Positions 7,280 to 15,661 of a stretch of DNA of 24,818 nt are shown in pieces. This stretch comes from a bacterium (GTDB lineage: Bacteria > Planctomycetota > J058 > JAJDCP01), in assembly GCA_030428695.1 (NCBI GenBank), contig JAUIEM010000108.1:1-24818 (forward strand), written 5' to 3'. Under the pieces are notes generated by a model. The model did not search any database and had not been told where the DNA came from. It saw nothing but the letters and a program-made list of their open reading frames with translations. Both the position numbers and the translations under genes were made by a program. Each line of letters starts with the position of its first letter. Position 1 is the stretch's first letter.

Positions 7280-8557
7280 ATGTCCCCGCGTTTCCTGTCC
7301 ACCCTCGCCGTCGTCTCCTGCGCCTTCCTCCTGCCCCCGCCGGCCGCCGCGGATGAGCACGGCCCCTGGCCGCAGTGGCGCGGTCCCGACCGCGACGGCA
7401 AGGTCGGAGGGCCCGCCTGGCCGGGCACCCTCGACGCCGCCTCCCTCGAGCGCATGTGGCGCGTCCCCGACCTCGGCCCGAGCTACGCCGGACCGATCGT
7501 CGGCCCGGAGCGGATCTACACCGTCGAGACCTTCGAGGAGCGCGATGAGATCGCCCGGGCGTACGACCGGCAGACGGGCGAGCTGCTCTGGTCGACCCGC
7601 TGGACGGGGGCGATGAGCGTGCCCTTCTTCGCCGCCAGGAACGGCTCCTGGGTCCGCTCGACGCCGGCCTTCGACGGCGAGCGCCTCTACGTCGGCGGCA
7701 TGCGGGACCTGCTCGTCTGCCTCGACGCGGCGACGGGCGAGGTGGTGTGGCGCTGTGACTTCGTCGAGCGCCTCGGCACCGAGCTGCCGGACTTCGGGCT
7801 CGTCTGCTCCCCGCTGATCGACGGCGAGCACCTCTACCTGCAGGCCGGCGCGTCGCTGGCGAAGCTCGACAAGCGGAGCGGCGAGATCCTGTGGCGGAGC
7901 CTGGTCGACGACGGCGGCATGCACGGCAGCGCCTTCTCGTCCCCGGTCATCGGCGAGCTGGCCGGGCGTCGGCAGCTCGTCGTGCTGACCCGGGCGCTCC
8001 TCGCGGGCGTCGACCCGGACTCGGGCGACGTGCTCTGGGAACGTCCGGTCAAGGCCTTCCGGGGCATGAACATCCTCACCCCCCTCGTCACGGGCGACGC
8101 GGTCTTCACCGCACCCTACGGCGGGAAGGCACAGAAGATCACCGTCACCGCCGCGGACGGAGCCTTCACGACCGAGGTCGCCTGGACGCACCGGACCCAT
8201 GGCTACATGACCTCGCCGGTCGAGGTCGACGGGCACGTCTACTTCTTCAGCCGCGCCAACCGCTTCGTCTGCATCGACCTCGCGACGGGCGAGCCGGCCT
8301 GGATCTCCCCGAACACCGGCGACACCTACTGGTCGCTCGTCGCCCAGGGCGATCGCATCCTCGCCCTCAACGACCGCGGCACGCTGCGGCTGCTCGCCGC
8401 CGACCCGGAGGCCTTCCGCGTTCTGGGCGAGGTCGAGGTCGCCGACGCGGAGACCTGGGCGCACATCTCCGTCGCGGGCGACACCATCGTGATCCGCGAG
8501 CAGAACGCGCTGAGCTCGTTCCGCTGGAGCGACGGAGACGCGCCGGGCGAGGAGTAG
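7280..8557 (+). CDS. Exported PQQ-like beta-propeller protein
   Basis: A 425-residue secreted or periplasmic protein. A signal peptide covers about residues 1-24 (hydrophobic run, then PPPAAADEH). Directly after it comes WPQWRGPDRDG, the usual opening of a large family of PQQ-repeat proteins in Planctomycetes and Verrucomicrobia. Several propeller blades follow, recognisable by the recurring pattern in which a sugar- or quinone-type Asp/Ala/Thr-Gly turn leads into a Trp strand: YDRQTGELLWST, LDAATGEVVWRC, LDKRSGEILWRS, VDPDSGDVLWER and IDLATGEPAWIS. About seven blades are likely. No dehydrogenase active-site residues can be assigned, so it is more likely a scaffold or binding protein than a PQQ enzyme. 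ATG 7280 is preceded by GGAGG ending 9 nt upstream, and 335 codons of open frame upstream of it are non-conserved, so this start is well supported. Confidence 0.87.
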   Translation: MSPRFLSTLAVVSCAFLLPPPAAADEHGPWPQWRGPDRDGKVGGPAWPGTLDAASLERMWRVPDLGPSYAGPIVGPERIYTVETFEERDEIARAYDRQTGELLWSTRWTGAMSVPFFAARNGSWVRSTPAFDGERLYVGGMRDLLVCLDAATGEVVWRCDFVERLGTELPDFGLVCSPLIDGEHLYLQAGASLAKLDKRSGEILWRSLVDDGGMHGSAFSSPVIGELAGRRQLVVLTRALLAGVDPDSGDVLWERPVKAFRGMNILTPLVTGDAVFTAPYGGKAQKITVTAADGAFTTEVAWTHRTHGYMTSPVEVDGHVYFFSRANRFVCIDLATGEPAWISPNTGDTYWSLVAQGDRILALNDRGTLRLLAADPEAFRVLGEVEVADAETWAHISVAGDTIVIREQNALSSFRWSDGDAPGEE

Positions 8558-8563
8558 CCTCCC

Positions 8564-8592
8564 TTTCTCCCTGTCGCGGGAGCTGCTATAGT
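8564..8592 (+). promoter_or_regulatory. Possible promoter upstream of the polytopic membrane protein gene
   Basis: TATAGT (8587-8592) is a good -10 box. At 17 nt upstream lies only a weak -35 (TTTCTC). The surrounding GCTATAGT resembles the GCTATACT of the ugd promoter at 17027-17055. A transcript from here would begin near 8599, about 58 nt before the well-placed ribosome binding site and GTG at 8657. Confidence 0.4.
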
Positions 8593-8656
8593 CGTGGAGC
8601 CGCGGGCCGCCCCGACGCGGGTCTGGCCCCGCCCCGCGCTCGAGGAGGTCCGCCCC

Positions 8657-8704
8657 GTGCCCACCGCAGGTCGCCACCGACGGACCGCGCTTGCCCGCGC
8701 CTGA
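8657..8704 (+). CDS. Possible 15-codon leader ORF overlapping the next gene
   Basis: GTG at 8657 is preceded at ideal distance (8 nt) by a strong ribosome binding site, GAGGAGG (8642-8648). The frame reads VPTAGRHRRTALARA and stops at 8702-8704. It overlaps, in another frame, the TTG at 8691 that begins the downstream membrane protein frame. Either this is a true leader that couples translation to the TTG start, or a one-base error or mutation separates the real GTG start from the membrane protein. I cannot decide from one sequence. Confidence 0.3.
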   Translation: MPTAGRHRRTALARA

Positions 8705-10391
8705 CCTGCCCGCGGACGCGGCCGCGCCCCGTCTGGCGGCCCCCGCCTGGGTGTGGCTGGTCGGCCTCGCCTTCGGGCTGCTGTGCGTCGGCGCCCACGA
8801 ATACAGGTACGCGCATCCTCCGCCCGGGGCGATCGCGGTCGGCATCCCTTCCGGCGACATGCTGCACTACTCGTCGGGGGCCCAGAGCTACCTCCAGCAC
8901 GGAGGCCTGCTGACCTTCCCGAGTCCCTATGACACCAAGCTCGAGCGCAGGGATCGCTCGCCTCTCTGGGTCTTGATCCTCGCCGCGGCGAAGGCGCTCA
9001 CAGGCAGCTTCCGCTGGGCCTGGGTCCTGCTGCCCCTGGTCTTCGCCCCGCTGGTGACGGTCGCCCTGTATCTCGTCGCCCGCGGCGCCGGGTTGGACCG
9101 GACGGCGACCCGGTGGTTCCTGCTCTCCACCCTGCTGATGGGCGGCGCCGCCGTCCTCCTGGCGGGGCTGGGCTGCGCGGTGGACGCGGCGTCGCAGGCG
9201 ACCCTGGGCTACAACCTCGCCGCGCCGGTCTTCGCCGACGGGGTGTACGGCCTGCAGGGGAATGAGGGGCTGCAGAGCATCGAGCCGTCGCTGACGTTCT
9301 ACACCCAGCTGCTCGAGTTTCCGCATGGGAACTGGCACATGACGCCGTTCCGGGTCTTCCTGCTGCCTCCCGATCTGATCACCCACGTCGCGTTCTTCCT
9401 CACCGCCCTGGCCCTGCTCCGCGGCAGGCCCGGGACGGCTCTGCTGCTCGCCAACCTGTGCTTCTGGCTGCATCCGGCCGCGGGCGCTCCGGCCTTCGCG
9501 ATGTACGGGCTGGCCTGCCTGCTCGAGCTCGGCTTCGGGAGTCGGCGTCGCGCCCTCTTGCCGCTGGCTGGCGCCGCCCTGACGGGAGCCGGCTGGGTCC
9601 TGTACACGATCGGGGGGGTCGGGGAGATCGGCGCGGCGAAGTTCCAGGGGTCCGCCCAGCTGCTCTTCCACCACATCCGCTGGCAGGGGCTGCTCGCCTC
9701 CTTCGCGCCGTGGTGCGGTGCGCTGGTCTGGGCCGGCACGAAGACCGGCCTGCGCGGCTTCGTGTCGAGCCGCCGCTGCCGGGTGCTCAGCGGGTGGGTC
9801 CTCGGCATCGCGCTCCTGACCTGGGGGCTGGGCGCCCTGCCCGGCGGCGAGCGCCTCCAGCCGCTGCACTACGCCAAGGGCTTCCTCCTCAGCGGCGTCA
9901 TCCTGCTGTGCTTCGTGCTGCTGCGCGCGGCCGGGACCGCCCTCCCCCGCGGCCGCCGGTGGGTCGTGCTGGCCCTGGGACTGGTCGCGATCTCCGGCCT
10001 GGACAACGTGCTCTTCCTGCGGCACTACGCCGGGCGCGACAGCGTCATCGTCACGGAGGCGCAGGAAGAGCTCCTCGAGCGCCTCCGGCAGCTCCCCGAA
10101 GAGGAGGTCATCTTCGACGTCAGCGACTTCCAGCCCTACACCCTCGGCAGCTGCATCCTTGCCCTGACCAGGCATCGCGCGGTCAACGGGAAGTACCCCG
10201 GGCAGCCCGGCTTCGAGATCCAGCACGCGCGCGTCGAGCGCTTCCGCCAGCTTCCCGATCACGCGCTGTTGGACCAGTACGACGTCAGCCTGCTGGTCAT
10301 CCCGGATGCGCTGTGGCAACGCTGGGGCGAGCCGGAGCTCCTCGACCGCGTCGCGGGCTACGTGCTGCTGCGGCCCTCCGCGCTGGAGTGA
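8691..10391 (+). CDS. Polytopic membrane protein, possible GT-C glycosyltransferase
   Basis: A 566-residue integral membrane protein, not assigned to a named family. A first membrane helix (about 20-36) is followed by an outside loop containing SGDMLHYSSGAQSYLQHGG, similar in position to the Asp-containing first loop of GT-C sugar transferases that use lipid-linked donors. About ten further hydrophobic segments follow up to residue 440. The C-terminal 110 residues are soluble and start with an acidic helix (EAQEELLERLRQLPEEEV), then IFDVSDFQPY and a region ending ELLDRVAGYVLL. This layout (polytopic core plus soluble tail) is common in predicted glycosyltransferases and in hypothetical membrane proteins of this length. 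The start is uncertain: the only in-frame start codon before the first helix is TTG 8691 with no ribosome binding site, whereas a strong site serves the out-of-frame GTG 8657. Function in cell-envelope glycan assembly is an inference only. Confidence 0.75.
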   Translation: MPAPDLPADAAAPRLAAPAWVWLVGLAFGLLCVGAHEYRYAHPPPGAIAVGIPSGDMLHYSSGAQSYLQHGGLLTFPSPYDTKLERRDRSPLWVLILAAAKALTGSFRWAWVLLPLVFAPLVTVALYLVARGAGLDRTATRWFLLSTLLMGGAAVLLAGLGCAVDAASQATLGYNLAAPVFADGVYGLQGNEGLQSIEPSLTFYTQLLEFPHGNWHMTPFRVFLLPPDLITHVAFFLTALALLRGRPGTALLLANLCFWLHPAAGAPAFAMYGLACLLELGFGSRRRALLPLAGAALTGAGWVLYTIGGVGEIGAAKFQGSAQLLFHHIRWQGLLASFAPWCGALVWAGTKTGLRGFVSSRRCRVLSGWVLGIALLTWGLGALPGGERLQPLHYAKGFLLSGVILLCFVLLRAAGTALPRGRRWVVLALGLVAISGLDNVLFLRHYAGRDSVIVTEAQEELLERLRQLPEEEVIFDVSDFQPYTLGSCILALTRHRAVNGKYPGQPGFEIQHARVERFRQLPDHALLDQYDVSLLVIPDALWQRWGEPELLDRVAGYVLLRPSALE

Positions 10392-10415
10392 GCCGGCCCC
10401 CAACACAAACAAAAC

Positions 10416-10444
10416 TTGAACAAAACCAAAACAGTCGTTACTCT
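10416..10444 (+). promoter_or_regulatory. Possible promoter in an A-rich spacer before the FAD oxidoreductase
   Basis: The spacer 10401-10440 is strikingly rich in A and C and poor in G, unlike the surrounding 70 % GC sequence. Within it TTGAAC (10416-10421) and TACTCT (10439-10444) are 17 nt apart. Both boxes are only partial sigma-70 matches. The region is AT-rich enough to help DNA melting, which adds some support. The ribosome binding site GAGGAG (10457-10462) follows. Confidence 0.35.
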
Positions 10445-10468
10445 CCCAGGGGCCCCGAGGAGCTCCCC

Positions 10469-12007
10469 ATGCCGACCCTGCCGACCGGACACCCCCTCCC
10501 GCACACGCCCACCGCGCGCGCTCCCCGCGACGCCCCCGAAGACTGCGACGCCCTGGTCATCGGCGCGGGCTTCGGAGGGCTCGGCGCCGGCCTGACCCTC
10601 GCCGAGGCGGGCGCCCGGGTGGTCGTCTGCGAGGCCCTGCGCTACCCCGGCGGCTGCGCGAGCACGTTCACCCGCAGGGGCGTGCGCTACGAGGCGGGCG
10701 CGACGCTGTTCTCCGGGTTCGCGCCGGGCGCCCTGTTCGCCGACTGGATCGCGCGGCATCGGCTCGCGGTCGAGGTCGACTTCCTCGACCCGGTGATCAC
10801 CCTGCGCACGCCGGCGTGGAGCCTGCCGGTCGGCCGCTCCCGTGACGAGCTGCTCGCCCGCTTCCTGCGTTTCCCCGGCGCCCCCGCCGCCGGCCTGCGC
10901 GCGTTCTTCCGGTTGCAGGGGCGGACGGCGGACCTGCTCTGGGAGCTGCTCGACCAGCCAGAGCTGCTGCCGCCCTGGAAGCTCTCAGCCCTGCCGCGCC
11001 TGCTCGCGAAGCTCCCCCGCGCCGTCGGCCTGGCCCGCTGGGTCGGACGTCCCCTGCGGGCGGTGCTCGCCGCGTTTGGGCTCGCGGACTGGGAGCCGCT
11101 GCGGGTCTGGGCGGACGCGTTCTGCCAGATCACGATCCAGTGCCCCGCCGCCGAGGCGGAGGCCCTGTTCGCCCTCGCGACGCTCGATTACTGCTTCCGC
11201 GGCACCGGCCACGTGCGCGGCGGCATCGGCCGGCTCGCCTTCGCCCTGCTCGACGCGATCGAGCGGCTCGGCGGGCGCACGCTGCTCGCCGAGCGGGTGC
11301 GCTCCCTGGAGCGCGCCGGGGACGCCTGGCTGGTCACGACCCGGCGCCACCGCTTCCGCGCCCGGCAGGTCTTCGCCAACCTGTTGCCGCAGGCCCTCGG
11401 CGGTCTGCTCGCCGCGCCGCCCGCCCGGCTCGCGAAGCTCGGCGCGCGGGTCGAGGAGGGCTGGGGGGCCTGCATGCTGTACCTGGTGTGCCGGGCCCCG
11501 GACGGCGACCCTTCCGCCCATCACCTCGAGCTGGTCGTCGATCCGGACGCGCCCTTCGTCGCGGGCAACCACCTGTTCTGCTCGATGTCCTCCGCCGACG
11601 ACGAGCGCGGCACGCCCCCGGGCTGCCGGACGGTGACGATCTCCACCCACGTCGACCTCGGGAGGCTGCGGAAGCTCTCCGACGCCGAGCAGGCCTCGAC
11701 CGTGGCCGCGATCCAGGAGCGCATGCGCAGGGGCTTCGCGCGGCTCGCGCCGGAGTGGGCCGCCGGCATCGTGTCGAGCATGCCCGCCTCGCCCCGGACC
11801 TTCGCCCGCTTCACCCGCCGACCCGAAGGCTGGGTCGGGGGAGTCCCGCGCCGGGCCGGCCTGACGCGCTATCCCCGGCCCGGGCCGGAAGAGGTCGCGC
11901 CCGGGCTGTTCCTGGTCGGCGACTCGGTCTTCCCCGGCCAGAGCACCCTCGCGACCGCTCTCGGCGGCTGCCGCGCGGCGGTGGCGGGGTTGCGCGCCCG
12001 TCAGTAA
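10469..12007 (+). CDS. CrtI/CrtISO-type FAD-dependent oxidoreductase
   Basis: A 512-residue flavoprotein of the phytoene desaturase / carotene isomerase superfamily. The dinucleotide-binding fold is at residues 27-58 (LVIGAGFGGLGAGLTLAEAG), ending in an acidic residue after VVVCE that would bind the ribose of FAD. YPGGCASTFTRRGVRYEAGAT follows, the usual second segment of the family. The C-terminal FAD motif GLFLVGDSVFPGQSTLATALGG (about 481-502) is intact. Proteins of this group desaturate or isomerise carotenoids, saturate retinol, or act on other isoprenoids. No carotenoid synthesis genes (crtB, crtY and so on) are in the window, so the substrate is open. The start ATG 10469 has GAGGAG 6 nt upstream; frame upstream of it is a shadow of the previous gene. 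It converges with the DUF4388 gene, 140 bp apart. Confidence 0.87.
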   Translation: MPTLPTGHPLPHTPTARAPRDAPEDCDALVIGAGFGGLGAGLTLAEAGARVVVCEALRYPGGCASTFTRRGVRYEAGATLFSGFAPGALFADWIARHRLAVEVDFLDPVITLRTPAWSLPVGRSRDELLARFLRFPGAPAAGLRAFFRLQGRTADLLWELLDQPELLPPWKLSALPRLLAKLPRAVGLARWVGRPLRAVLAAFGLADWEPLRVWADAFCQITIQCPAAEAEALFALATLDYCFRGTGHVRGGIGRLAFALLDAIERLGGRTLLAERVRSLERAGDAWLVTTRRHRFRARQVFANLLPQALGGLLAAPPARLAKLGARVEEGWGACMLYLVCRAPDGDPSAHHLELVVDPDAPFVAGNHLFCSMSSADDERGTPPGCRTVTISTHVDLGRLRKLSDAEQASTVAAIQERMRRGFARLAPEWAAGIVSSMPASPRTFARFTRRPEGWVGGVPRRAGLTRYPRPGPEEVAPGLFLVGDSVFPGQSTLATALGGCRAAVAGLRARQ

Positions 12008-12045
12008 CGGTCGCTCGCGAGGTCGTCGTCGGCGCCGCGCTCGTT

Positions 12046-12073
12046 GCGCTGGTCCGGCCCGACGGACCAGAGC
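12046..12073 (+). terminator. Possible terminator hairpin between convergent genes
   Basis: CTGGTCCG (12049-12056) pairs with CGGACCAG (12063-12070) around a 6-nt loop, and two further pairs extend it after one mismatch. It lies 40 nt after the oxidoreductase stop. What follows is a pyrimidine-rich stretch (TCTCTTGCCTCTTC region) and not a clean T run, so strength is doubtful. Confidence 0.35.
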
Positions 12074-12120
12074 ACGGTCTCTTGCCTCTTCTTCCGTCCG
12101 CCCGCCCGAAACCCCTCGGT

Positions 12121-12144
12121 ATCGGCATCCGCATCGGCATCGGA
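12121..12144. repeat. Short hexanucleotide repeat (ATCSGC)n
   Basis: Four units ATCGGC, ATCCGC, ATCGGC and ATCGGA lie in the 140-bp spacer between two convergent genes. It parallels the hexamer array at 742-773. Confidence 0.45.
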
Positions 12145-12147
12145 GAG

Positions 12148-13401
12148 TCAGCCCAACCCGGTCTCCGTCACCGCCACGCCCCCCGCCTGGTGCAGGGTGA
12201 ACAGCAGACGCAGGGCGTCGAGCTCGGTCAGGAAGAAGCTGGTCAGCAGCTCGCCGAGGGGTGTGGGAACCTCCGGGAGCTTCCCGTGCAGCGCGCGCGC
12301 CTCGTCATCCAGCGCGGCGAGGGCCTCGTCATCGAGGGGCAGCCGGCAGGCCTCGATCTCGTCGGTCGGGAAGACCTCGCGGATGCGCGGCAGCTCGTCG
12401 CTGATCAGGGCGGCGGTGAACATCAGCCCGTCGACCCCGATCGGCGCGACCTGCAGCCCCGGGTCGGGGTCGGGCTCGGAGAAGAAGGCGTAGTTCCCCC
12501 CCTGCCACTGGAAGGCCTTGTAGATCCGCTCGCAGATCAGCTGCGCGCAGGTCTGCTCGAGCTGCTCTTCATCGTAGAAGCCGAGCTCGAACATCGCCCG
12601 CGGCACCGAGGCCCGGTGCGTCCGGCAGAAGTCGCGCACCTTGCGCAGCTCGTCGCGCGAGATCTCCCGGATCAGCAGCTCCCGCAGCCCGGTCGCCGCG
12701 GTCTCGCCGTCGTACCAGGCCGAGATCACCCGGCCCTTGTCGAAGATCACGCTCAGCCCGCCCTCCTCGCCGAAGATGACGAGCTTGCCGCTCTTGTGCT
12801 GCTGCGCGATGAGCTGGAAGACGCTGCTCAGGCCGAAGTCGCCGATCGCCCCGGTCAGGGTCATCGTCGAGTCCGAGACCGTGTGCAGGGGCTCGACCCC
12901 CTCGCCCGCCTCCTCGACGTCGGGCACCCTCGGCGGGGGCGTCTCGGGGTCCTCGACCTCGAACAGGCTGGTGCGCACGAGCCGCCGGGTGACGGTCTGC
13001 CGCAGCTGCCCGACCGCCTCGCGCAGGGCGAGCCAGCCGAGGCCCTGGTTGATCGTGCGGCGGGTGATCAGCACCCCGACCAGGTCGTACTTGCGCACCG
13101 ACTTCATGAAGTAGAAGGCGGTCGGCGAGGAGCGGAAGACCTCGTCGGCGTAGCCGCTGATGCGCCCGTCGATGTAGTGGTCGACGTGGCCCTCCATGCG
13201 CCGCGTGCGGGCGCCGCAGAACATGTCGACCACCGCCCCGGCGACCAGGGCCACCTCCTGCTGCGGGAGGTCGGGGATGTGGTGGTGGAAGGTCAGCATC
13301 GCGCCGGTGTTGAGGTTGACGACACCGCAGGCGATCGCGTCGGAGAAGCGCGCCATCAGGTTCTGGCAGGCGCTCTTGCACTCCTCCTTGATGTTGTACA
13401 C
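12148..13401 (-). CDS. Roadblock-like / DUF4388 (PATAN) domain protein
   Basis: A 417-residue cytosolic protein with two recognisable parts. Residues about 1-125 look like a Roadblock/LC7-type module: a first strand-turn GVVNLNTGAMLTFHH, then an AVVDMFCG helix and a segment YFMKSVRKYDLVGVLITRR. Roadblock proteins in bacteria (for example MglB) often work with small Ras-like GTPases. After an acidic Pro-rich linker (about 147-172) comes a DUF4388/PATAN domain beginning LTGAIGDFGLSSVFQLIAQQHKSGKLVIFG (about 181-210) and continuing GGLSVIFDKGRVISAWYDG. DUF4388 domains occur in two-component and motility-type regulators, and are thought to mediate protein contacts. The start is GTG 13401; its AGGGAG site overlaps the kbl stop codon 10 nt upstream, so translation is probably coupled. 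It is the last gene of the ugd-tdh-kbl unit. A small GTPase partner is not in the window. Confidence 0.8.
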   Translation of the reverse strand: MYNIKEECKSACQNLMARFSDAIACGVVNLNTGAMLTFHHHIPDLPQQEVALVAGAVVDMFCGARTRRMEGHVDHYIDGRISGYADEVFRSSPTAFYFMKSVRKYDLVGVLITRRTINQGLGWLALREAVGQLRQTVTRRLVRTSLFEVEDPETPPPRVPDVEEAGEGVEPLHTVSDSTMTLTGAIGDFGLSSVFQLIAQQHKSGKLVIFGEEGGLSVIFDKGRVISAWYDGETAATGLRELLIREISRDELRKVRDFCRTHRASVPRAMFELGFYDEEQLEQTCAQLICERIYKAFQWQGGNYAFFSEPDPDPGLQVAPIGVDGLMFTAALISDELPRIREVFPTDEIEACRLPLDDEALAALDDEARALHGKLPEVPTPLGELLTSFFLTELDALRLLFTLHQAGGVAVTETGLG

Positions 13402-13411
13402 GCGCGCTCCC

Positions 13412-14599
13412 TCACACCACGCCGAGCTCGCGCCCGACCGCCTCGAAGGCGTCGAGGGCGAAGTCGATGTCGTCGGGGCTGTGGGCGGCGGAGATCTGGA
13501 CGCGGATGCGCGCCTGACCCTTCGGCACGACCGGATAGGAAAAGCCGATCACGTACACGCCGCGGTCGAGCAGGCGGTCGGCCATCGTGACGGCGAGCTT
13601 CGCCTCCCCGAGCATGATCGGCACGATCGGATGCTCCCCCGGGGTGATCGCGAAGCCGCGCTCGGTCAGCCCCGTGCGGAAGCGCGCGGTGTTCGCCCGC
13701 AGGCTGGCGAGCAGCTCGTCGGTCTCGGACAGCAGATCGAGGACGCGGATCGAGGCGGCGACGATCGCCGGCGCGACGGTGTTGGAGAACAGGTAGGGGC
13801 GCGAGCGCTGGCGCAGGGTGTCGATGATCTCCTTGCGGCCGCTGGTGTACCCTCCCGAGGCTCCGCCGAGCGCCTTGCCGAGGGTGCCGGTGATGATGTC
13901 GACCCGGCCCATCACCCCGGCGCGCTCGTGGGTTCCGCGCCCGGTCTCGCCGATGAAGCCGACGGCGTGGGAGTCGTCGACCATCACCAGGGCCTCGTAC
14001 CTGTCGGCGAGGTCGCAGATGCCCTCGAGGTTGGCGAAGGTGCCGTCCATCGAGAAGACGCCGTCCGTCGCGATCAGCTTGAAGCGCGCGTCCGCGGCTT
14101 CCTGCAGCTTGGCCTCGAGGTCGGCCATGTCGCCGTTCGCGAAGCGGAAGCGCCGGGCCTTGCACAGCCGCACCCCGTCGATGATGCTCGCGTGGTTCAG
14201 GGCGTCGCTGAGGATCGCGTCCTCGGGTCCGAGCAGCGTCTCGAACAGGCCGGTGTTCGCGTCGAAGCAGGAGGTGTAGAGGATGGTGTCGTCGGTGCCG
14301 AGGAAGGCCGACAGCTTCTTCTCGAGGGTCTTGTGCTGCTCCTGGGTGCCGCAGATGAAGCGCACCGAGGACAGGCCGTAGCCCCAGGTCTCGAAGCTCT
14401 CCCGGGCGGCCTTGATCACCTCGGGATGCCCGGCCAGGCCGAGGTAGTTGTTCGCGCACATGTTGAGCACGATGCGCCCGCCCCGGACCGTCACCTTCGC
14501 GCACTGGGGCCCGCTGAGCACCCGCTCGTCCTTGCGCAGGCCGGCGGCGGAGATCTCGCGCAACGTCGTCTGCAGGTGTTCGCGCATCTTGCCGAACAT
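13412..14599 (-). CDS. kbl: 2-amino-3-ketobutyrate CoA ligase (glycine C-acetyltransferase)
   Basis: A 395-residue PLP enzyme of the alpha-oxoamine synthase family. It cleaves 2-amino-3-oxobutyrate with CoA into glycine and acetyl-CoA, the second step of threonine degradation. The PLP lysine is Lys242 in [10 protein letters not shown]. The conserved VDDSHAVGF (207-215) carries the Asp and His that bind the cofactor, and [10 protein letters not shown] (50-59) and [11 protein letters not shown] (80-90) match the KBL N-terminal region. Length is exactly that of E. coli Kbl (about 398). The ATG at 14599 is served by AGGAGG, and the stop codon of tdh lies inside this site (TAGGAGG), so the two are translationally coupled. 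This tdh-kbl pairing is what separates Kbl from its relatives AONS, ALAS and SPT. Confidence 0.94.
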   Translation of the reverse strand: MFGKMREHLQTTLREISAAGLRKDERVLSGPQCAKVTVRGGRIVLNMCANNYLGLAGHPEVIKAARESFETWGYGLSSVRFICGTQEQHKTLEKKLSAFLGTDDTILYTSCFDANTGLFETLLGPEDAILSDALNHASIIDGVRLCKARRFRFANGDMADLEAKLQEAADARFKLIATDGVFSMDGTFANLEGICDLADRYEALVMVDDSHAVGFIGETGRGTHERAGVMGRVDIITGTLGKALGGASGGYTSGRKEIIDTLRQRSRPYLFSNTVAPAIVAASIRVLDLLSETDELLASLRANTARFRTGLTERGFAITPGEHPIVPIMLGEAKLAVTMADRLLDRGVYVIGFSYPVVPKGQARIRVQISAAHSPDDIDFALDAFEAVGRELGVV

Positions 14600-14607
14600 G
14601 ATTCCTC

Positions 14608-15648
14608 CTATCCGCCCCAGTCGAGGACGACCTTGCCGCAGTTGCCCGACGCGACCACGTCGAAGGCCTCGGCGAAATCGGCCGCCGCGAAGCGGTGTGT
14701 CAGCACCTTCTCGACCGGCAACCCGCTCTGGATCAGCACGGTCATCTTGTACCAGGTCTCGTACATCTCGCGGCCGTAGATCCCGCGCAGGACCAGCCCC
14801 TTGAAGATCACCTTGTCCCAGTCGATGGCGGTGTCCGGCGGCAGGATCCCGAGCAGGGCGATGCCGCCCCCGTGGTGCATCGCCTCGAGCATCGAGTGCA
14901 GGGCCGACGGGTGGCCGGACATCTCGAGGCCGACGTCGAAGCCCTCGGACATGCCGAGCTCGCCGATCACGTCCTTCGGCGAGCGCTCGCGCGCGTCGAT
15001 GGCGAGGTCGGCCCCCATCCGGCGGGCCAGGTCGAGCCGGTACGGGTTGACGTCGGTGACGACGATGTTGCGCGCCCCGGCGTGGCGGGCGATGGCGGTC
15101 GCGAGCATGCCGATCGGCCCGGCCCCCGTGATCAGCACGTCCTCGCCGACCAGGTCGAAGCTCAGGGTCGTGTGCACCGCGTTGCCGAGCGGGTCGAAGT
15201 AGGCGAGGACCTCGAGGGGAATCGCCGGATCGGCCAGCCACACGTTGCTCTTCGGGATGCACAGGTACTCGGCGAAGGCCCCCGCCCGGTGCACCCCGAC
15301 GCCGCGGGTCCCGCGGCAGATGTGGCTGCGCCCGCCGAGGCAGTTGCGGCAGTGGCCGCAGGCGATGTGGCCCTCGCCGGAGACGATCGTGCCCGGCGTG
15401 ATGCCCTGGACGTTGCTGCCGACCGCGGCGACCTCGCCCGCGAACTCGTGGCCGACGACCAGCGGCGTCTCGATGGTCTTCTGGGCCCAGGCGTCCCATT
15501 TGTGGATGTGCAGGTCGGTGCCGCAGATCGCCGTCTTCTTGATGCGGATCAGGACGTCGTTCGGGCCGGGCTCGGGGACCGGGACCTCTTCCATCCACAG
15601 GCCGGGCTCGGGCCGCGCCTTGACCAGCGCACGCATCGTCTGGGCCAT
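14608..15648 (-). CDS. tdh: L-threonine 3-dehydrogenase
   Basis: A 346-residue zinc-dependent medium-chain dehydrogenase that oxidises L-threonine with NAD+ to 2-amino-3-oxobutyrate. Catalytic zinc ligands are Cys42 (AICGTDLHI) and His67-Glu68 (VGHEFAGE). The four structural-zinc cysteines are at 97, 100, 103 and 111. The NAD-binding motif GAGPIG is at 175-180, followed by [13 protein letters not shown] with the acidic residue that selects NAD over NADP. Spacing of these residues equals that of E. coli Tdh with an offset of four. The unstable product is passed to Kbl, encoded directly downstream. The ATG at 15648 has a GGAGG site and lies 13 nt after the ugd stop. Confidence 0.94.
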   Translation of the reverse strand: MAQTMRALVKARPEPGLWMEEVPVPEPGPNDVLIRIKKTAICGTDLHIHKWDAWAQKTIETPLVVGHEFAGEVAAVGSNVQGITPGTIVSGEGHIACGHCRNCLGGRSHICRGTRGVGVHRAGAFAEYLCIPKSNVWLADPAIPLEVLAYFDPLGNAVHTTLSFDLVGEDVLITGAGPIGMLATAIARHAGARNIVVTDVNPYRLDLARRMGADLAIDARERSPKDVIGELGMSEGFDVGLEMSGHPSALHSMLEAMHHGGGIALLGILPPDTAIDWDKVIFKGLVLRGIYGREMYETWYKMTVLIQSGLPVEKVLTHRFAAADFAEAFDVVASGNCGKVVLDWGG

Positions 15649-15661
15649 GCTGCCTCCGGGC

